Below are positions 49,907 through 58,066 of a stretch of DNA of 64,000 nucleotides, one piece after another. Positions within the stretch are counted from its first letter, which is position 1, and each line of letters opens with the position of its first letter. A model generated the notes under the pieces. It made no database searches and was not told the origin of the DNA. It worked only from the letters and a program-made list of their open reading frames with translations. Origin of the DNA: Anaerolineales bacterium (lineage in GTDB: Bacteria; Chloroflexota; Anaerolineae; 4572-78; J111); NCBI GenBank assembly GCA_020634855.1, contig JACKAU010000006.1, positions 62,001 to 126,000 on the forward strand. Direction: 5' to 3'. The position numbers and the translations under genes are program-made.

Positions 49907-52759
49907 CTATCGTCGGGGGGTGTCCTGCATCAAAAGGCCTATCTCGGTGGCTTTAGCCACGGCCTCACGGCGCTTGTGGACGCCGAGCTTCTGATAAATA
50001 TTAATCGTGTGCTTTTTGACCGTTCGTGTTGAGATAACCAGCGCTTGGGCGATTTCTTTGTTGGATAGCCGCTTTTGGAGGAGTTCCAACACCTCAAGCT
50101 CACGTTCGGTCAGTGGCTCGATTAGTGGTTCTTGGGCCGCTTGCCCCCCTAGCCCCCCAGAGGGGGGAAGGGCTTGGCTTGGCTCCCCTTGCCCCCTGGA
50201 AGGGGGGAATTCCAGCTTTTCTCCCCCCTGTGGGGGGCCGGGGGGGCTTACCTTAACGCCGTTGCCCCTGTGGGGGAGCGGGGGGGCTACCCCCACAGGA
50301 ACCGTCTCAAACGCGGCCACCAACTGCTTGATGTAATTGGGAGCAACGTCCCGTTCGGCCAAGGCGACCAACAGGGGAACCAGATGCGGCCCCAGATCGA
50401 CAAGGGTGCGGATGAGACCGCCCGGCCGGGCCAGAGTCACGGCCTCAGTCAGAGTCTCCAAGGCCTTGCCCCGCTCCCCTTGCGCGTCGCAAACCAGAGC
50501 TTGCATCGCCATAATCTCGATTTTACGCCAGATATTGTATTGGGCCTCGGCCAGCTCCAGCAGCTGCTCCAGCAGGTGGGCAGCTTTTCGGAGACTGGCC
50601 TCGGTGCGTTGGGCCAGCCATAGCTTGGCTAAAATCCGGCCTGGGCTGTCGATGCTATTCGTCAACTTCTCTCGTTCGGGATCAAAGGTGAGCGGTAAAG
50701 CTATCTGGCGAGCGGCTGCGGCATCGCCCCGCAGTAGAGCCAGCCGGACCTGAAGCCGCTCGGCCAGCAAAGAAAACGGTTGAGGAGAGGGCGTATCGGC
50801 CAGGTGGTCAAGAATTTCATTGGCCCGGTCGAGGTAACCCTGGGCCTGATAGGTCAGGGCCAAGGCGTAGGAAGGCACATTAAAATCTGAGTGCAAAACG
50901 CCATAGGGATGTTGAATCAGAATTGAATAATAGTGGGCAGCCGCCGTCAATTTATTAAGTTCATAGTGAGCATGGCCGCAATAATGATTGGCCCAACTTA
51001 CCTGGGTGACGAGCTTTGCTTTTTCGGCCAGTTTTACCTGGTGAGTGGCTGTCCGGATCATGCGGTGAAAGTCCGCTTTGATCAGATAAAAGGTGTTAAG
51101 CGCCACGTACAAGCGTAGGGTGTAAACCGGCGGTTGCTGCTGATGATCCTGCTGAAGTAACTCGGTTAACAGTTGCTCCGCTACATCGCCCTGCCCAACT
51201 AGACGATGACCTCCGGCCCAAAACATCATCGCCGTCCCCCGAATAAAGGCCTGGTGGGGGGGAAGGAGCTCTAAAGCCTGACGGCCCAGGCGGATAGTCT
51301 GCTGTCCGTCACTCTGAAAGTAGCTCAATTCACTTTGTAAGGTATACAATTCACCCCACAGTGGCTCATGTTCCACCGTTTGGGGCTGGGCCTGGAGCAG
51401 CGCTTCTACCGGAGCTATCAGATCGATGATGGCCGGTGCGCCGTAACGTAGCTTGGTGACCCAAATCCGGGCTAATAGCAGAGCCGGGCGCTGCTCAAGC
51501 AGCGCTTCCGGCAATTTGGCTAACCAACGAGACAGGGTAGCCATCTCCTCGTAATTGAGCAGCGTGTGCCGATGCTGTTCCACCAGCCGGGCGGCTTGCT
51601 CCGTCTCTCCCGCGGCCAGGGCATGGTCGATGGCCTCCTCGATGTAACCCTGCTCGGCCAACCAGTGGCTGGCCCGGCGGTGTAGGGCAGCGATGTCGGT
51701 GGCGCTGTATTCGGCCTGTAAGCGATGGCTTAACGACTCTTGAAACAGATGATGATAGCGGTACCATTGCTGCTCATCATCCAGCGGCACCACGAAAAGA
51801 TTGGCTTGATCCAGATAAGCAATAATTGCCTGGCTAGAGGTAGGTGTATGAGGGTCTCCGCTTCCCTGCTCCGCTGCGTTTCGGTGTAGAATAACCTCGC
51901 ACAGCGATTTGCAGAAGCGATCCAGGATTGCCGTTTGCAGCAGAAAAGCCCGGATGGGGGCCGGTTGCTGAAGCAGTACCTCATCCAGCAGGTAAGACAT
52001 CGCATATTGATCAGCCCTCATAGTGCCGGTTGGCGGAGATGGCCGCCTCAGCGACAGCGAAGCCAGGCGCACTCCGGCAGCCCAGCCTTCTGTCTGCTCG
52101 ACCACAGCGGCGATCCCCTCGGCTGGGAGGCGCTCGCGCCCGACGGTCTGTTCCAGAAAAGCGGCGATTTCCGTGGGCCTGAAGCGCAAATCGCCGGTGC
52201 GGACGTCCGTCATCTGACCTCGCGCCCGCAGCCGGGCCAAAGGCAGTGGCGGGTCAAGTCGGGAGATCAAGACCAGATGGGCCTGCTCCGGCAGATAGTC
52301 GATCACTTTTTCCAAGAATTGATAGATAGACGGGGTCTGGACCAGATACAGGTCATCCAGAACGAGGGTAAAGTTCTGCGCGGCCGCGGCCAACTCATTG
52401 ATAAAGATAGTTCTGAGGTAGTCCACAGGTGGCAGTTCCAGGCCTTGTAATAGGCTCAGGCTGTCGCTCATCGAGTCGGGGAAGATGGTTTGCAAGGCGG
52501 CCAGAACGTACCGCAGGAAGTGACGCAGCTCATCATCGCCCTGATCCAGCGATAACCAGGCTACCGGCTGGGTGCGGCTTTGCAGCCACTCCACAGCCAG
52601 GGTAGTTTTACCGAAGCCGGCCGGGGCGACAATTAGGGTTAGTGGGCGGTGGGGATTGTGGTTGAGATACTCAATAAGGTGGGGGCGGGGTACGAGGTCG
52701 GGGCTGAGCCTGGGTTGATGCAGTTTGGTGCGCAGCAACGCAAACGGTTTAGTCCTCAT
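49907..52759 (-). CDS. MalT-like LuxR-family STAND regulator
   Basis: A 950-aa transcription regulator. N-terminal ATPase with P-loop APAGFGKT (45-52), Walker B FTLVLDDLYLV, and LISRLDPPLPLARLRARGQ typical of MalT-type proteins; a helical SSD/TPR sensor region (about 380-820); a C-terminal LuxR HTH (LTERELEVLELLQKRLSNKEIAQALVIS split near 880-940). Ligand binding to the repeats should let it oligomerise and activate genes. Between sensor and HTH, residues about 822-872 come from a GC-rich palindromic insertion (50145-50295) that kept the frame. The small protein at 49503-49757 is its likely partner or target. Confidence 0.85.
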   Translation of the reverse strand: MRTKPFALLRTKLHQPRLSPDLVPRPHLIEYLNHNPHRPLTLIVAPAGFGKTTLAVEWLQSRTQPVAWLSLDQGDDELRHFLRYVLAALQTIFPDSMSDSLSLLQGLELPPVDYLRTIFINELAAAAQNFTLVLDDLYLVQTPSIYQFLEKVIDYLPEQAHLVLISRLDPPLPLARLRARGQMTDVRTGDLRFRPTEIAAFLEQTVGRERLPAEGIAAVVEQTEGWAAGVRLASLSLRRPSPPTGTMRADQYAMSYLLDEVLLQQPAPIRAFLLQTAILDRFCKSLCEVILHRNAAEQGSGDPHTPTSSQAIIAYLDQANLFVVPLDDEQQWYRYHHLFQESLSHRLQAEYSATDIAALHRRASHWLAEQGYIEEAIDHALAAGETEQAARLVEQHRHTLLNYEEMATLSRWLAKLPEALLEQRPALLLARIWVTKLRYGAPAIIDLIAPVEALLQAQPQTVEHEPLWGELYTLQSELSYFQSDGQQTIRLGRQALELLPPHQAFIRGTAMMFWAGGHRLVGQGDVAEQLLTELLQQDHQQQPPVYTLRLYVALNTFYLIKADFHRMIRTATHQVKLAEKAKLVTQVSWANHYCGHAHYELNKLTAAAHYYSILIQHPYGVLHSDFNVPSYALALTYQAQGYLDRANEILDHLADTPSPQPFSLLAERLQVRLALLRGDAAAARQIALPLTFDPEREKLTNSIDSPGRILAKLWLAQRTEASLRKAAHLLEQLLELAEAQYNIWRKIEIMAMQALVCDAQGERGKALETLTEAVTLARPGGLIRTLVDLGPHLVPLLVALAERDVAPNYIKQLVAAFETVPVGVAPPLPHRGNGVKVSPPGPPQGGEKLEFPPSRGQGEPSQALPPSGGLGGQAAQEPLIEPLTERELEVLELLQKRLSNKEIAQALVISTRTVKKHTINIYQKLGVHKRREAVAKATEIGLLMQDTPRR
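50145..50295. repeat. In-frame GC-rich palindrome insertion inside the LuxR gene
   Basis: Repeated palindromes CCCCCCAGAGGGGGG, CCCCCTGGAAGGGGGG, CCCCCCTGTGGGGGGCC and CCCCTGTGGGGGAGCGGGGGG within ~150 bp, translating to Pro/Gly-rich words (PPSGGLGGQ, PPSRGQGEP, PPGPPQGGE, PPLPHRGNG). The pattern is that of intergenic repeats and unlike the rest of the gene. It lies in the linker before the HTH. Confidence 0.75.
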
Positions 52760-52871
52760 GTCCTCTCATTAAGTGCGTTAGGATTTACGCAATGATTGGC
52801 GCGTATTGTACCACAATGCTCTTAAGTAAGCTATACCCATCCTTCAGCCCTCAACAGTCATCCTTCCAAAA

Positions 52872-52983
52872 CAGGACTTACGCAGAGTGTAGAACAATTT
52901 GCTAAATTGTTCCGCATCTTGGGCATACGTATGGCGCAAATTGGCAATTTACGCTACAAAATCGAGAATTTGCGTAAGTCCTG
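52872..52983. mobile_element. MITE-like element A with 5-bp target duplication
   Basis: Perfect 13-bp terminal inverted repeats CAGGACTTACGCA (52872-52884) and TGCGTAAGTCCTG (52971-52983), 112 bp in all, flanked on both sides by the direct repeat CAAAA (52867-52871, 52984-52988). Inside are smaller hairpins (GAACAATTT-GCT-AAATTGTTC). No coding frame; it must be moved by a transposase elsewhere. Confidence 0.8.
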
Positions 52984-52985
52984 CA

Positions 52986-53031
52986 AAAGTGACTTTTGGG
53001 CAAAAAAAAGTGACTTTCGGGCAAAAAATTT
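52986..53031. repeat. AAAGTGACTTTYGGGCAAAAAA direct repeat
   Basis: Two copies of AAAGTGACTTTTGGGC / AAAGTGACTTTCGGGC followed by poly-A, right after element A. The rest of 52760-53142 holds no gene. Confidence 0.6.
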
Positions 53032-53142
53032 AGGGACAAATGGCCCTTCCTTTTTAAGGTGACATAAGGTATGCTAACAACGTTAAGGTTGTAGCTTGTC
53101 TAGTTGCCTGTATAAACCTCAACTAGATAAGGATAAAACAGT

Positions 53143-53871
53143 ATGAAACCCAAACTGAACCTTGTTAAAAGTAGCTATAAAGCTGAGGGCGAAGAAACGT
53201 ACCACGGAATGATTCAACATTCCGAAACCTTAACGCAGGAAGATCTGCTGGATGAGATGGAGTGGCATAACTCTACGCTCACCAAGACAGACATGCGAGC
53301 GTTTCTGGAAAGCCACGAACGGACTATTATCCGTGCTCTGCAAAAAGGCAAGCGGGTTGTCACCAATTTGGTTCACTATCAACTATCGGCCAAAGGAACC
53401 TTTACCGATGAGAATGAGCCATTTGATGAAATGCGCCACAGCGTTGGAGCTTCGGTCTCACAAGGGCCACTGCTGCGACAGGCGATCAACAACAAAACCG
53501 TAAGCCTGAAGCGGGGCCAAACGATAAAACCTACGCCCCGGCTGGATAGTTACACCAATCTTCACAATAGCGATCCGAACACCGTTCTTAGCCCTACTTA
53601 TAACGCCCGTCTGGACGGGGACAAACTTCGGTTTGACCCGACCGATCCTGAGCAAGGCGTATTTTTGACCCCAATAGCCGACAATAATGGCCTGCTGGCG
53701 GACCGCACCCCTATCCGGGTGACGGATTACGCGCAGCTGGGCAACCGGAGCATCATCTTCCGTGTGCCTGATGGTCTTTCGCCGGCTGCCTATAAGGTTG
53801 AAGTACGCCGTCGCTTTGGTAAAACACGGCTGGCTACCGGAACGTTGGAAAACGCGCTGGTGGTCGTCTAG
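53143..53871 (+). CDS. HU/IHF-like DNA-binding protein with C-terminal Ig-like domain
   Basis: A 242-aa protein. Residues 1-125 follow the HU/IHF-like pattern of the DUF4469-type proteins (SETLTQEDLLDEMEWHNSTLTKTDMRAFLESHERTI split, then RALQKGKRVVTNLVHYQLSAKGTF with the DNA-gripping beta arm). Residues about 140-242 are an Ig-like beta domain (NARLDGDKLRFDPTDPEQGVFL … RSIIFRVPDGLSPAAYKVEVRRRFG). It probably binds DNA as an accessory nucleoid protein. It has its own terminator and is bracketed by two MITE-like elements of one family. Confidence 0.75.
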   Translation: MKPKLNLVKSSYKAEGEETYHGMIQHSETLTQEDLLDEMEWHNSTLTKTDMRAFLESHERTIIRALQKGKRVVTNLVHYQLSAKGTFTDENEPFDEMRHSVGASVSQGPLLRQAINNKTVSLKRGQTIKPTPRLDSYTNLHNSDPNTVLSPTYNARLDGDKLRFDPTDPEQGVFLTPIADNNGLLADRTPIRVTDYAQLGNRSIIFRVPDGLSPAAYKVEVRRRFGKTRLATGTLENALVVV

Positions 53872-53907
53872 ACAACAACGGCAAGCTGCAACCTTACACT
53901 TTCTTTT

Positions 53908-53937
53908 ACCGCCTCAATTGAGGCGGTTTTTTGTTTT
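53908..53937 (+). terminator. Intrinsic terminator of the HU-like gene
   Basis: ACCGCCTCAATTGAGGCGGT (53908-53927), a perfect palindrome, followed by TTTTTTGTTTTT. Confidence 0.9.
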
Positions 53938-53946
53938 TAAACAGGA

Positions 53947-54069
53947 CAGGACTTACGCAAAAGTCAGGTGACAGTCACTTATTGTTAATAAACCAGCATT
54001 GGATTAGGCCAAATAGGTCGATTTTAGAGCGTCCGAGTGACTGTCACCTTTAGAACTGCGTAAGTCCTG
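53947..54069. mobile_element. MITE-like element B with 5-bp target duplication
   Basis: Same 13-bp ends as element A (CAGGACTTACGCA at 53947-53959, TGCGTAAGTCCTG at 54057-54069), 123 bp, flanked by the direct repeat CAGGA (53942-53946, 54070-54074). The interior differs from A: it holds a complete GGTGACAGTCACT inverted-repeat unit (53967-53979 and 54036-54048). So one repeat family is nested in, or is the core of, the other. Confidence 0.8.
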
Positions 54070-54133
54070 CAGGAATAAGGAGTAGGGAGTAGGGATTAAG
54101 GGGGTAAGCGGGTAGGCTGACAAATCGATTCTA

Positions 54134-54269
54134 TCGGGCTAGTAAGCAATTACCTCGGGCTGGTAAGCAATTGCGTCGGGCTGGTAAGCAATTGCGTCGG
54201 GCTGGTAAGCAATTGCGTCGGGCTAGCACGCTGATTACTCAAGGCTAGCACGCTGATTACTCAAGGCTA
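54134..54269. repeat. 21-bp and 22-bp tandem repeats
   Basis: Four 21-bp units of TCGGGCTGGTAAGCAATTGCG type start at 54134, 54155, 54176 and 54197. They pass into two units of CTAGCACGCTGATTACTCAAGG (about 54222-54267). No coding frame. Confidence 0.85.
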
Positions 54270-54272
54270 GGT

Positions 54273-54413
54273 GTAGGTTGGGGTGAGCCGGAGATTTTGT
54301 ACTGAAGCACGGTAACGTTGGGTTTCATTGGCTGTTTTAGCGACTGAATCTCCGGCGAAACCCAACCCGTGGGGCAACGGTGTCTCCGATTGAACCCATT
54401 CAACCCAACCTAC
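54273..54413. repeat. GTAGGTTGGG inverted-repeat element
   Basis: GTAGGTTGGGGTGA (54273-) and TTCAACCCAACCTAC (-54413) form inverted ends around ~110 bp with a second inner pair (CCGGAGATT / AATCTCCGG). Repeats with GTAGGTTGGG ends are widespread between genes in cyanobacteria and Chloroflexota. A minus-strand frame here (54267-54461) is not considered a gene. Confidence 0.65.
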
Positions 54414-54479
54414 TGCTTTATCGCTCCATTCTTCATTCTCGATTCCCCATTCTGTACCCAAGTCCGGTTGTCAGGGGCT

Positions 54480-54702
54480 GAAAGAAATGTTAAAAGGGGG
54501 GTAGGGGGTAGGTAGTAAGGAGTAAGGAGTAGGAAGCCAAACACCGGGTCGTTCCCTCGGCGGGCGAGGTAACGTCATTGAGCGACCTGCCGTGAGCGAA
54601 TAATCCGTTGACGTTGCCATCGCCCCTACCGGAGCGTCAACGTTACCTCTACCCCCATTGTAGATGACAAAGCCAGCTTTGTCACTCTTTTTCTGTATCG
54701 TC
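54480..54702. other. Gene-free repeat tract
   Basis: Holds the GGGGTAGGGGGTAGGTAGTAAGGAGTAAGG words (54498-54530, same family as 51-82) and an imperfect inverted repeat AGGTAACGTCATTGAGCG / GAGCGTCAACGTTACCT (54568 to about 54650). Nothing coding was seen. Confidence 0.5.
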
Positions 54703-55074
54703 CTAACCGGGGTAATACCGGGCGATCATCTCCAGTAAATGGGTGACCTGGATCGGCTTGGAGAGGTAATCGTCACAACCGGCATTCAAGAAGCGTTCGC
54801 GGTCGCCTTGCATAGCGGAAGCGGTGAGGGCGATAACGGGGATATGGCGGGTTTGGTCGTCGGCCCGCACGTGGCCCACGACCTCGATGCCGTCCATGCC
54901 CGGCAGGTCGATGTCTAACAAGACCAGCGGGGGTTTGAGGGTGCGGATCATTGCTAAGCCCTCGATGCCGTCTTTGGCTTCGATCACGGTATATCCCCGC
55001 GACGACAAAATGCGATTAACCAATAGTCGATTGTGAAAGTTATCTTCAATACACAAAATTGTCTTTTCGCTCAC
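54703..55074 (-). CDS. Single-domain response regulator (CheY-like)
   Basis: A 123-aa receiver domain with nothing else: acidic pair Glu10-Asp11 (LCIEDNFHNR), phospho-acceptor Asp54 (LVLLDIDLPGMDG), Thr in VIALTASAM and Lys in YLSKPI. Output must be by protein contact. No histidine kinase is near. It is 48 bp downstream of an ABC permease gene on the same strand and may be co-transcribed with it. Confidence 0.9.
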   Translation of the reverse strand: MSEKTILCIEDNFHNRLLVNRILSSRGYTVIEAKDGIEGLAMIRTLKPPLVLLDIDLPGMDGIEVVGHVRADDQTRHIPVIALTASAMQGDRERFLNAGCDDYLSKPIQVTHLLEMIARYYPG

Positions 55075-55122
55075 CGAGTCTACCTCTTTATTTAGGGCCA
55101 GCAGTGTTACACTAATCTTATT

Positions 55123-56343
55123 TTAACCCCACATGGCTTGCCAAATCAACTTGGGCGATACAAATCGGCCCGTCAGCAGGCTGCTCAGTCGAAACAGGCG
55201 CATACTCAGCCACAGGTTAACACCCGTCCAGACGGCCAAAACAATCAACCCCACGGCCCACTGCCACATTGGTACAGGGCCTAGCAATAATCGAAACGGC
55301 ATCAGCAGGTGCGAGGTCAGGGGGAATAAGGTTAACGTGATCGAAATCAAGCTGTTGGGATCGGGTAAAATAAAGAGAGCGCCGACCAACGGCAGCAGCG
55401 CCAATAGTCGAAATGCGCCCAACAATAGGGCGCTTTCCTGAAGCGTCGGCCATAAAACAGCAATCCCTATCAGCAGCGCGCAATACGCCAAAAAGCCCAA
55501 CAGCAAGTAGGGTACGCTCAAGACCAAAGCTTGCAACGGCAGCGCTGCCGGCCCCGAGCCGTCCGGATTTTGGCCGTAGACCAGCATTCCGGCTATGAGC
55601 GCCAAGCCGGCTTGCAGTAAGATTAACGCTAACAAACCCAGCAGTTTACCGCCGATAAACTGCGCCGGCGTGGTGCTAACCACAATCACTTCCAAAACGT
55701 GGGCTTTGACCTCTCGCTGCAAAGCCCTAAGCAAGAGATGGCCGCCCGTGCCGAGCAGATAAACAAACAACCCGGCCACCAGACCCGCTGCGATCAGCCG
55801 GTTCAGATCTAAGTCCGCCGGGGCAAATCGCAGCAGCGGCGGCGGCGGGCCCTGTCTGACCAGTTCAACCGGGGTCTCGAAACGGGCCTTCAAACCGGAA
55901 TTGTTTAGGGAGGTCAGTAAGTTATCGCGCAGCAAGGCGCGGACGGCGGCATCGCTGTCTGAGAGCAGTTGCGGATTTTGACTGTACTGCACCATTTGTC
56001 CGGTCTCGAGATATCCGGCGGCGATAACGTAGTAGCTGTCGATGTCGCCTCGACGCAATGCTTCAGCGGCCGCGAGTTCGGTAGTGTACGGTTGGAATTG
56101 CGCAAAATCCCGGATTAGATCGGCCTGATCGACGATGCCAACCGGCGACTTCAATTCTTCGGAGCTTAGATCGAAGACGGTTTCTACTGACGGCAGCGGG
56201 GCTTGGTGGGCGGCGCTCCGCAAACGGGGCAGCGCGCCCACCGCCGCAAATAAGAGGGGTATGGTCAGCAAACTTACATAGAAGGTCCACTGCCGGAGAT
56301 GAAAGCTAATTTCTTCACGAGCCACAGTAAACAGTTTCCGCAT
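55123..56343 (-). CDS. ABC-2 type permease (NatB-like), second subunit
   Basis: A 406-aa membrane protein: N-terminal helix, a ~160-residue outside domain (VFDLSSEELKSPVGIVDQADLIRDF … GDIDSYYVIAAGYLETGQ) and five or six C-terminal helices, the ABC-2 exporter layout. AREEISFHLRQWTFYVSLLTIPLL is the family's start. It begins 2 bp after the stop of a second permease of the same type; both probably pair with the ATPase at 60882-61874. NatA/NatB systems export Na+ or other small compounds. Confidence 0.85.
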   Translation of the reverse strand: MRKLFTVAREEISFHLRQWTFYVSLLTIPLLFAAVGALPRLRSAAHQAPLPSVETVFDLSSEELKSPVGIVDQADLIRDFAQFQPYTTELAAAEALRRGDIDSYYVIAAGYLETGQMVQYSQNPQLLSDSDAAVRALLRDNLLTSLNNSGLKARFETPVELVRQGPPPPLLRFAPADLDLNRLIAAGLVAGLFVYLLGTGGHLLLRALQREVKAHVLEVIVVSTTPAQFIGGKLLGLLALILLQAGLALIAGMLVYGQNPDGSGPAALPLQALVLSVPYLLLGFLAYCALLIGIAVLWPTLQESALLLGAFRLLALLPLVGALFILPDPNSLISITLTLFPLTSHLLMPFRLLLGPVPMWQWAVGLIVLAVWTGVNLWLSMRLFRLSSLLTGRFVSPKLIWQAMWG

Positions 56344-56345
56344 AA

Positions 56346-57587
56346 TTATTTCGCTCTAACGGCCAACCGCTTAAGGCTAGACGCGCCGTTTTTGAACAAC
56401 ACCGGCCAGGTCATCGGCTCGGCGTGGGCGACCAGGTTCGCTTCCAGTAATCGGCGCAGCCAAAATATACCGCCGATAACCGTCCCCCACAACAAAAGCT
56501 GGCTAAGAACCACTTGCCAAACGGGAACCTCACTGGTCACCATTCGGATCAGGAGAACCACCGCCGAGGTGAACGGGAACAGACTGGCTGCCACGGCCAA
56601 TAAGGTATCAGGATTGCGCGGCAAAAAATAGAAGGCATATAGCAAAATAACGGTCATCAGCATATTCACCGAATTAAAGAGCAGATGACCTGAACCGCTG
56701 CTGATGCGTTTCAGGCCCAGCCCGGCTGCCAGAATTTGGTCTAGCACATAAGTAGCGGCTAAGGCGCTAATCATCAGACCTAGATGCTCCCAGCTCAACA
56801 CATAACTAAGCAAGTTTACACCCAAAAAGTAACCGGCTCCCAGCGCCAACATAAGCAGCGCCCCCGCCCACATACCAAGCTGTGTCAGCCCCACCGCCAG
56901 CAGCCCCAAAAACTTACCGGCGACGAGCTGCAACGGCGTCACAGTGGTGATGAGAATCTCCAGTGTACGGTCTTGCGACTCGTTGGCAATACTATCGAAC
57001 ATATAGCTGGCCGTAAACGAACCGGCCAGTCGCACAAAATAGATGATCACTACAACAATGATGGACTCAAGAAGATTATTTTCGGCGAAAGCGGCGCTCT
57101 CACCGGTTAGGCCCTGATGAGTGATAGTTGGGCCGGTGTCAACGCGAGCTAAGATGTTAGGGGGGATTTTGGCTCTAACTTCAGCGGCAAGCCAGGTCGT
57201 GACCATCGTGTCGATAAAGGGGGTGGGTGCTGTCTGATAGGTCACGATCACCTGCCCCGACTTCCAGTAATCGGGCGAGATATGATAGTAGGCCTGGATA
57301 TCACCATCTGCCAGAGATTGATCGGCGGCGGCGGTATTGTCGAAAAAAATCGTTTCGACCGGGTCGTTGGGGCTGGTTGCGGGTGACAGCAGGGCGGCCT
57401 GATCGATGATACCAATGGGGCGAGGATCGGTGGGAGGAAGGAGGGTTTGGAGGATCAACGCCAGCGCAATACCACCTACCACCGGCAGGGCGATCATCAA
57501 TAGGGGAAAACCGAATGTAAAAATTAGGTAACTGCGCCGGGTAATGTTAGCCCAATATTCGCGCCAAAAAATGGTGATTATACGCAT
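56346..57587 (-). CDS. ABC-2 type permease (NatB-like), first subunit
   Basis: A 413-aa paralogue of the next gene: FWREYWANITRRSYLIFTFGFPLLMIALP, an outside domain (RPIGIIDQAALLSPATSP … DIQAYYHISPDYWKSGQ) and six C-terminal helices with ESQDRTLEILITTVTPLQLVAGKFLG, the coupling segment. The two genes are 2 bp apart, so a heterodimeric exporter is likely. Confidence 0.85.
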   Translation of the reverse strand: MRIITIFWREYWANITRRSYLIFTFGFPLLMIALPVVGGIALALILQTLLPPTDPRPIGIIDQAALLSPATSPNDPVETIFFDNTAAADQSLADGDIQAYYHISPDYWKSGQVIVTYQTAPTPFIDTMVTTWLAAEVRAKIPPNILARVDTGPTITHQGLTGESAAFAENNLLESIIVVVIIYFVRLAGSFTASYMFDSIANESQDRTLEILITTVTPLQLVAGKFLGLLAVGLTQLGMWAGALLMLALGAGYFLGVNLLSYVLSWEHLGLMISALAATYVLDQILAAGLGLKRISSGSGHLLFNSVNMLMTVILLYAFYFLPRNPDTLLAVAASLFPFTSAVVLLIRMVTSEVPVWQVVLSQLLLWGTVIGGIFWLRRLLEANLVAHAEPMTWPVLFKNGASSLKRLAVRAK

Positions 57588-57616
57588 CTATCCGGCTGAG
57601 AGGTCATCATTTGGAA

Positions 57617-57793
57617 TTAAATTAGGTAGCTGAGCAGCGACAGCGGCGAGGGCAGACTGTCTGAATTGGTCGATATAATTTGAACATTGGCCAAGACGGT
57701 GAGGCACAACACCAATCCCAGGATAATGGCAAACGCCAAGACAAAATAAAGGGCCAACGCCCGCCGAACATCAATTACTTTTCCCCAAGTCAT
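57617..57793 (-). CDS. Small single-pass membrane protein
   Basis: A 58-aa protein: MTWGKVIDVRRALALYFVLAF starts (first 20 shown as two parts: MTWGKVIDVRR, ALALYFVLAF) and a single helix to about residue 38, then a polar Ser/Pro-rich tail. GGGAGG lies six bases before ATG 57793, which decides this start over an upstream ATG at 57820. It lies between the SARP regulator and the ABC permeases on the same strand. It may be a transporter accessory peptide; no family was recognised. Confidence 0.55.
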   Translation of the reverse strand: MTWGKVIDVRRALALYFVLAFAIILGLVLCLTVLANVQIISTNSDSLPSPLSLLSYLI

Positions 57794-57835
57794 AATCAAC
57801 CTCCCGAGGGTTAGATACAAGGTAAACTAGTCGAT

Positions 57836-57851
57836 TTAAGGCGCACCTTAA
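57836..57851. promoter_or_regulatory. TTAAGG-CGCA-CCTTAA inverted repeat
   Basis: Six-bp arms with a 4-base gap, 43 bp upstream of the small membrane protein gene. Could be an operator or weak terminator of the SARP gene. The rest of the 273-bp gap has no gene. Confidence 0.35.
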
Positions 57852-58066
57852 AATCCTCCCAACAAGACAGCTTTGCCTGTAACTCCTCAGTCTATAAAGC
57901 TTACTGCCTATTGGCGGAATTGGCAATCCCCCGTTGGTAAGGTGAGCGTATTCAGTCAACCCAACGGATGGATAACCCCAAGATCGCGATGAAAATCATC
58001 GCACCGACCACCTAAATAGTTCGTACTGGTAGAATAACATGATTTGATTAAAGGTAAATGATGACC

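Noticed and set aside
54267..54461. 64-codon minus-strand frame
   Set aside because: It lies on an inverted-repeat element (GTAGGTTGGG ends) and has no start signal.
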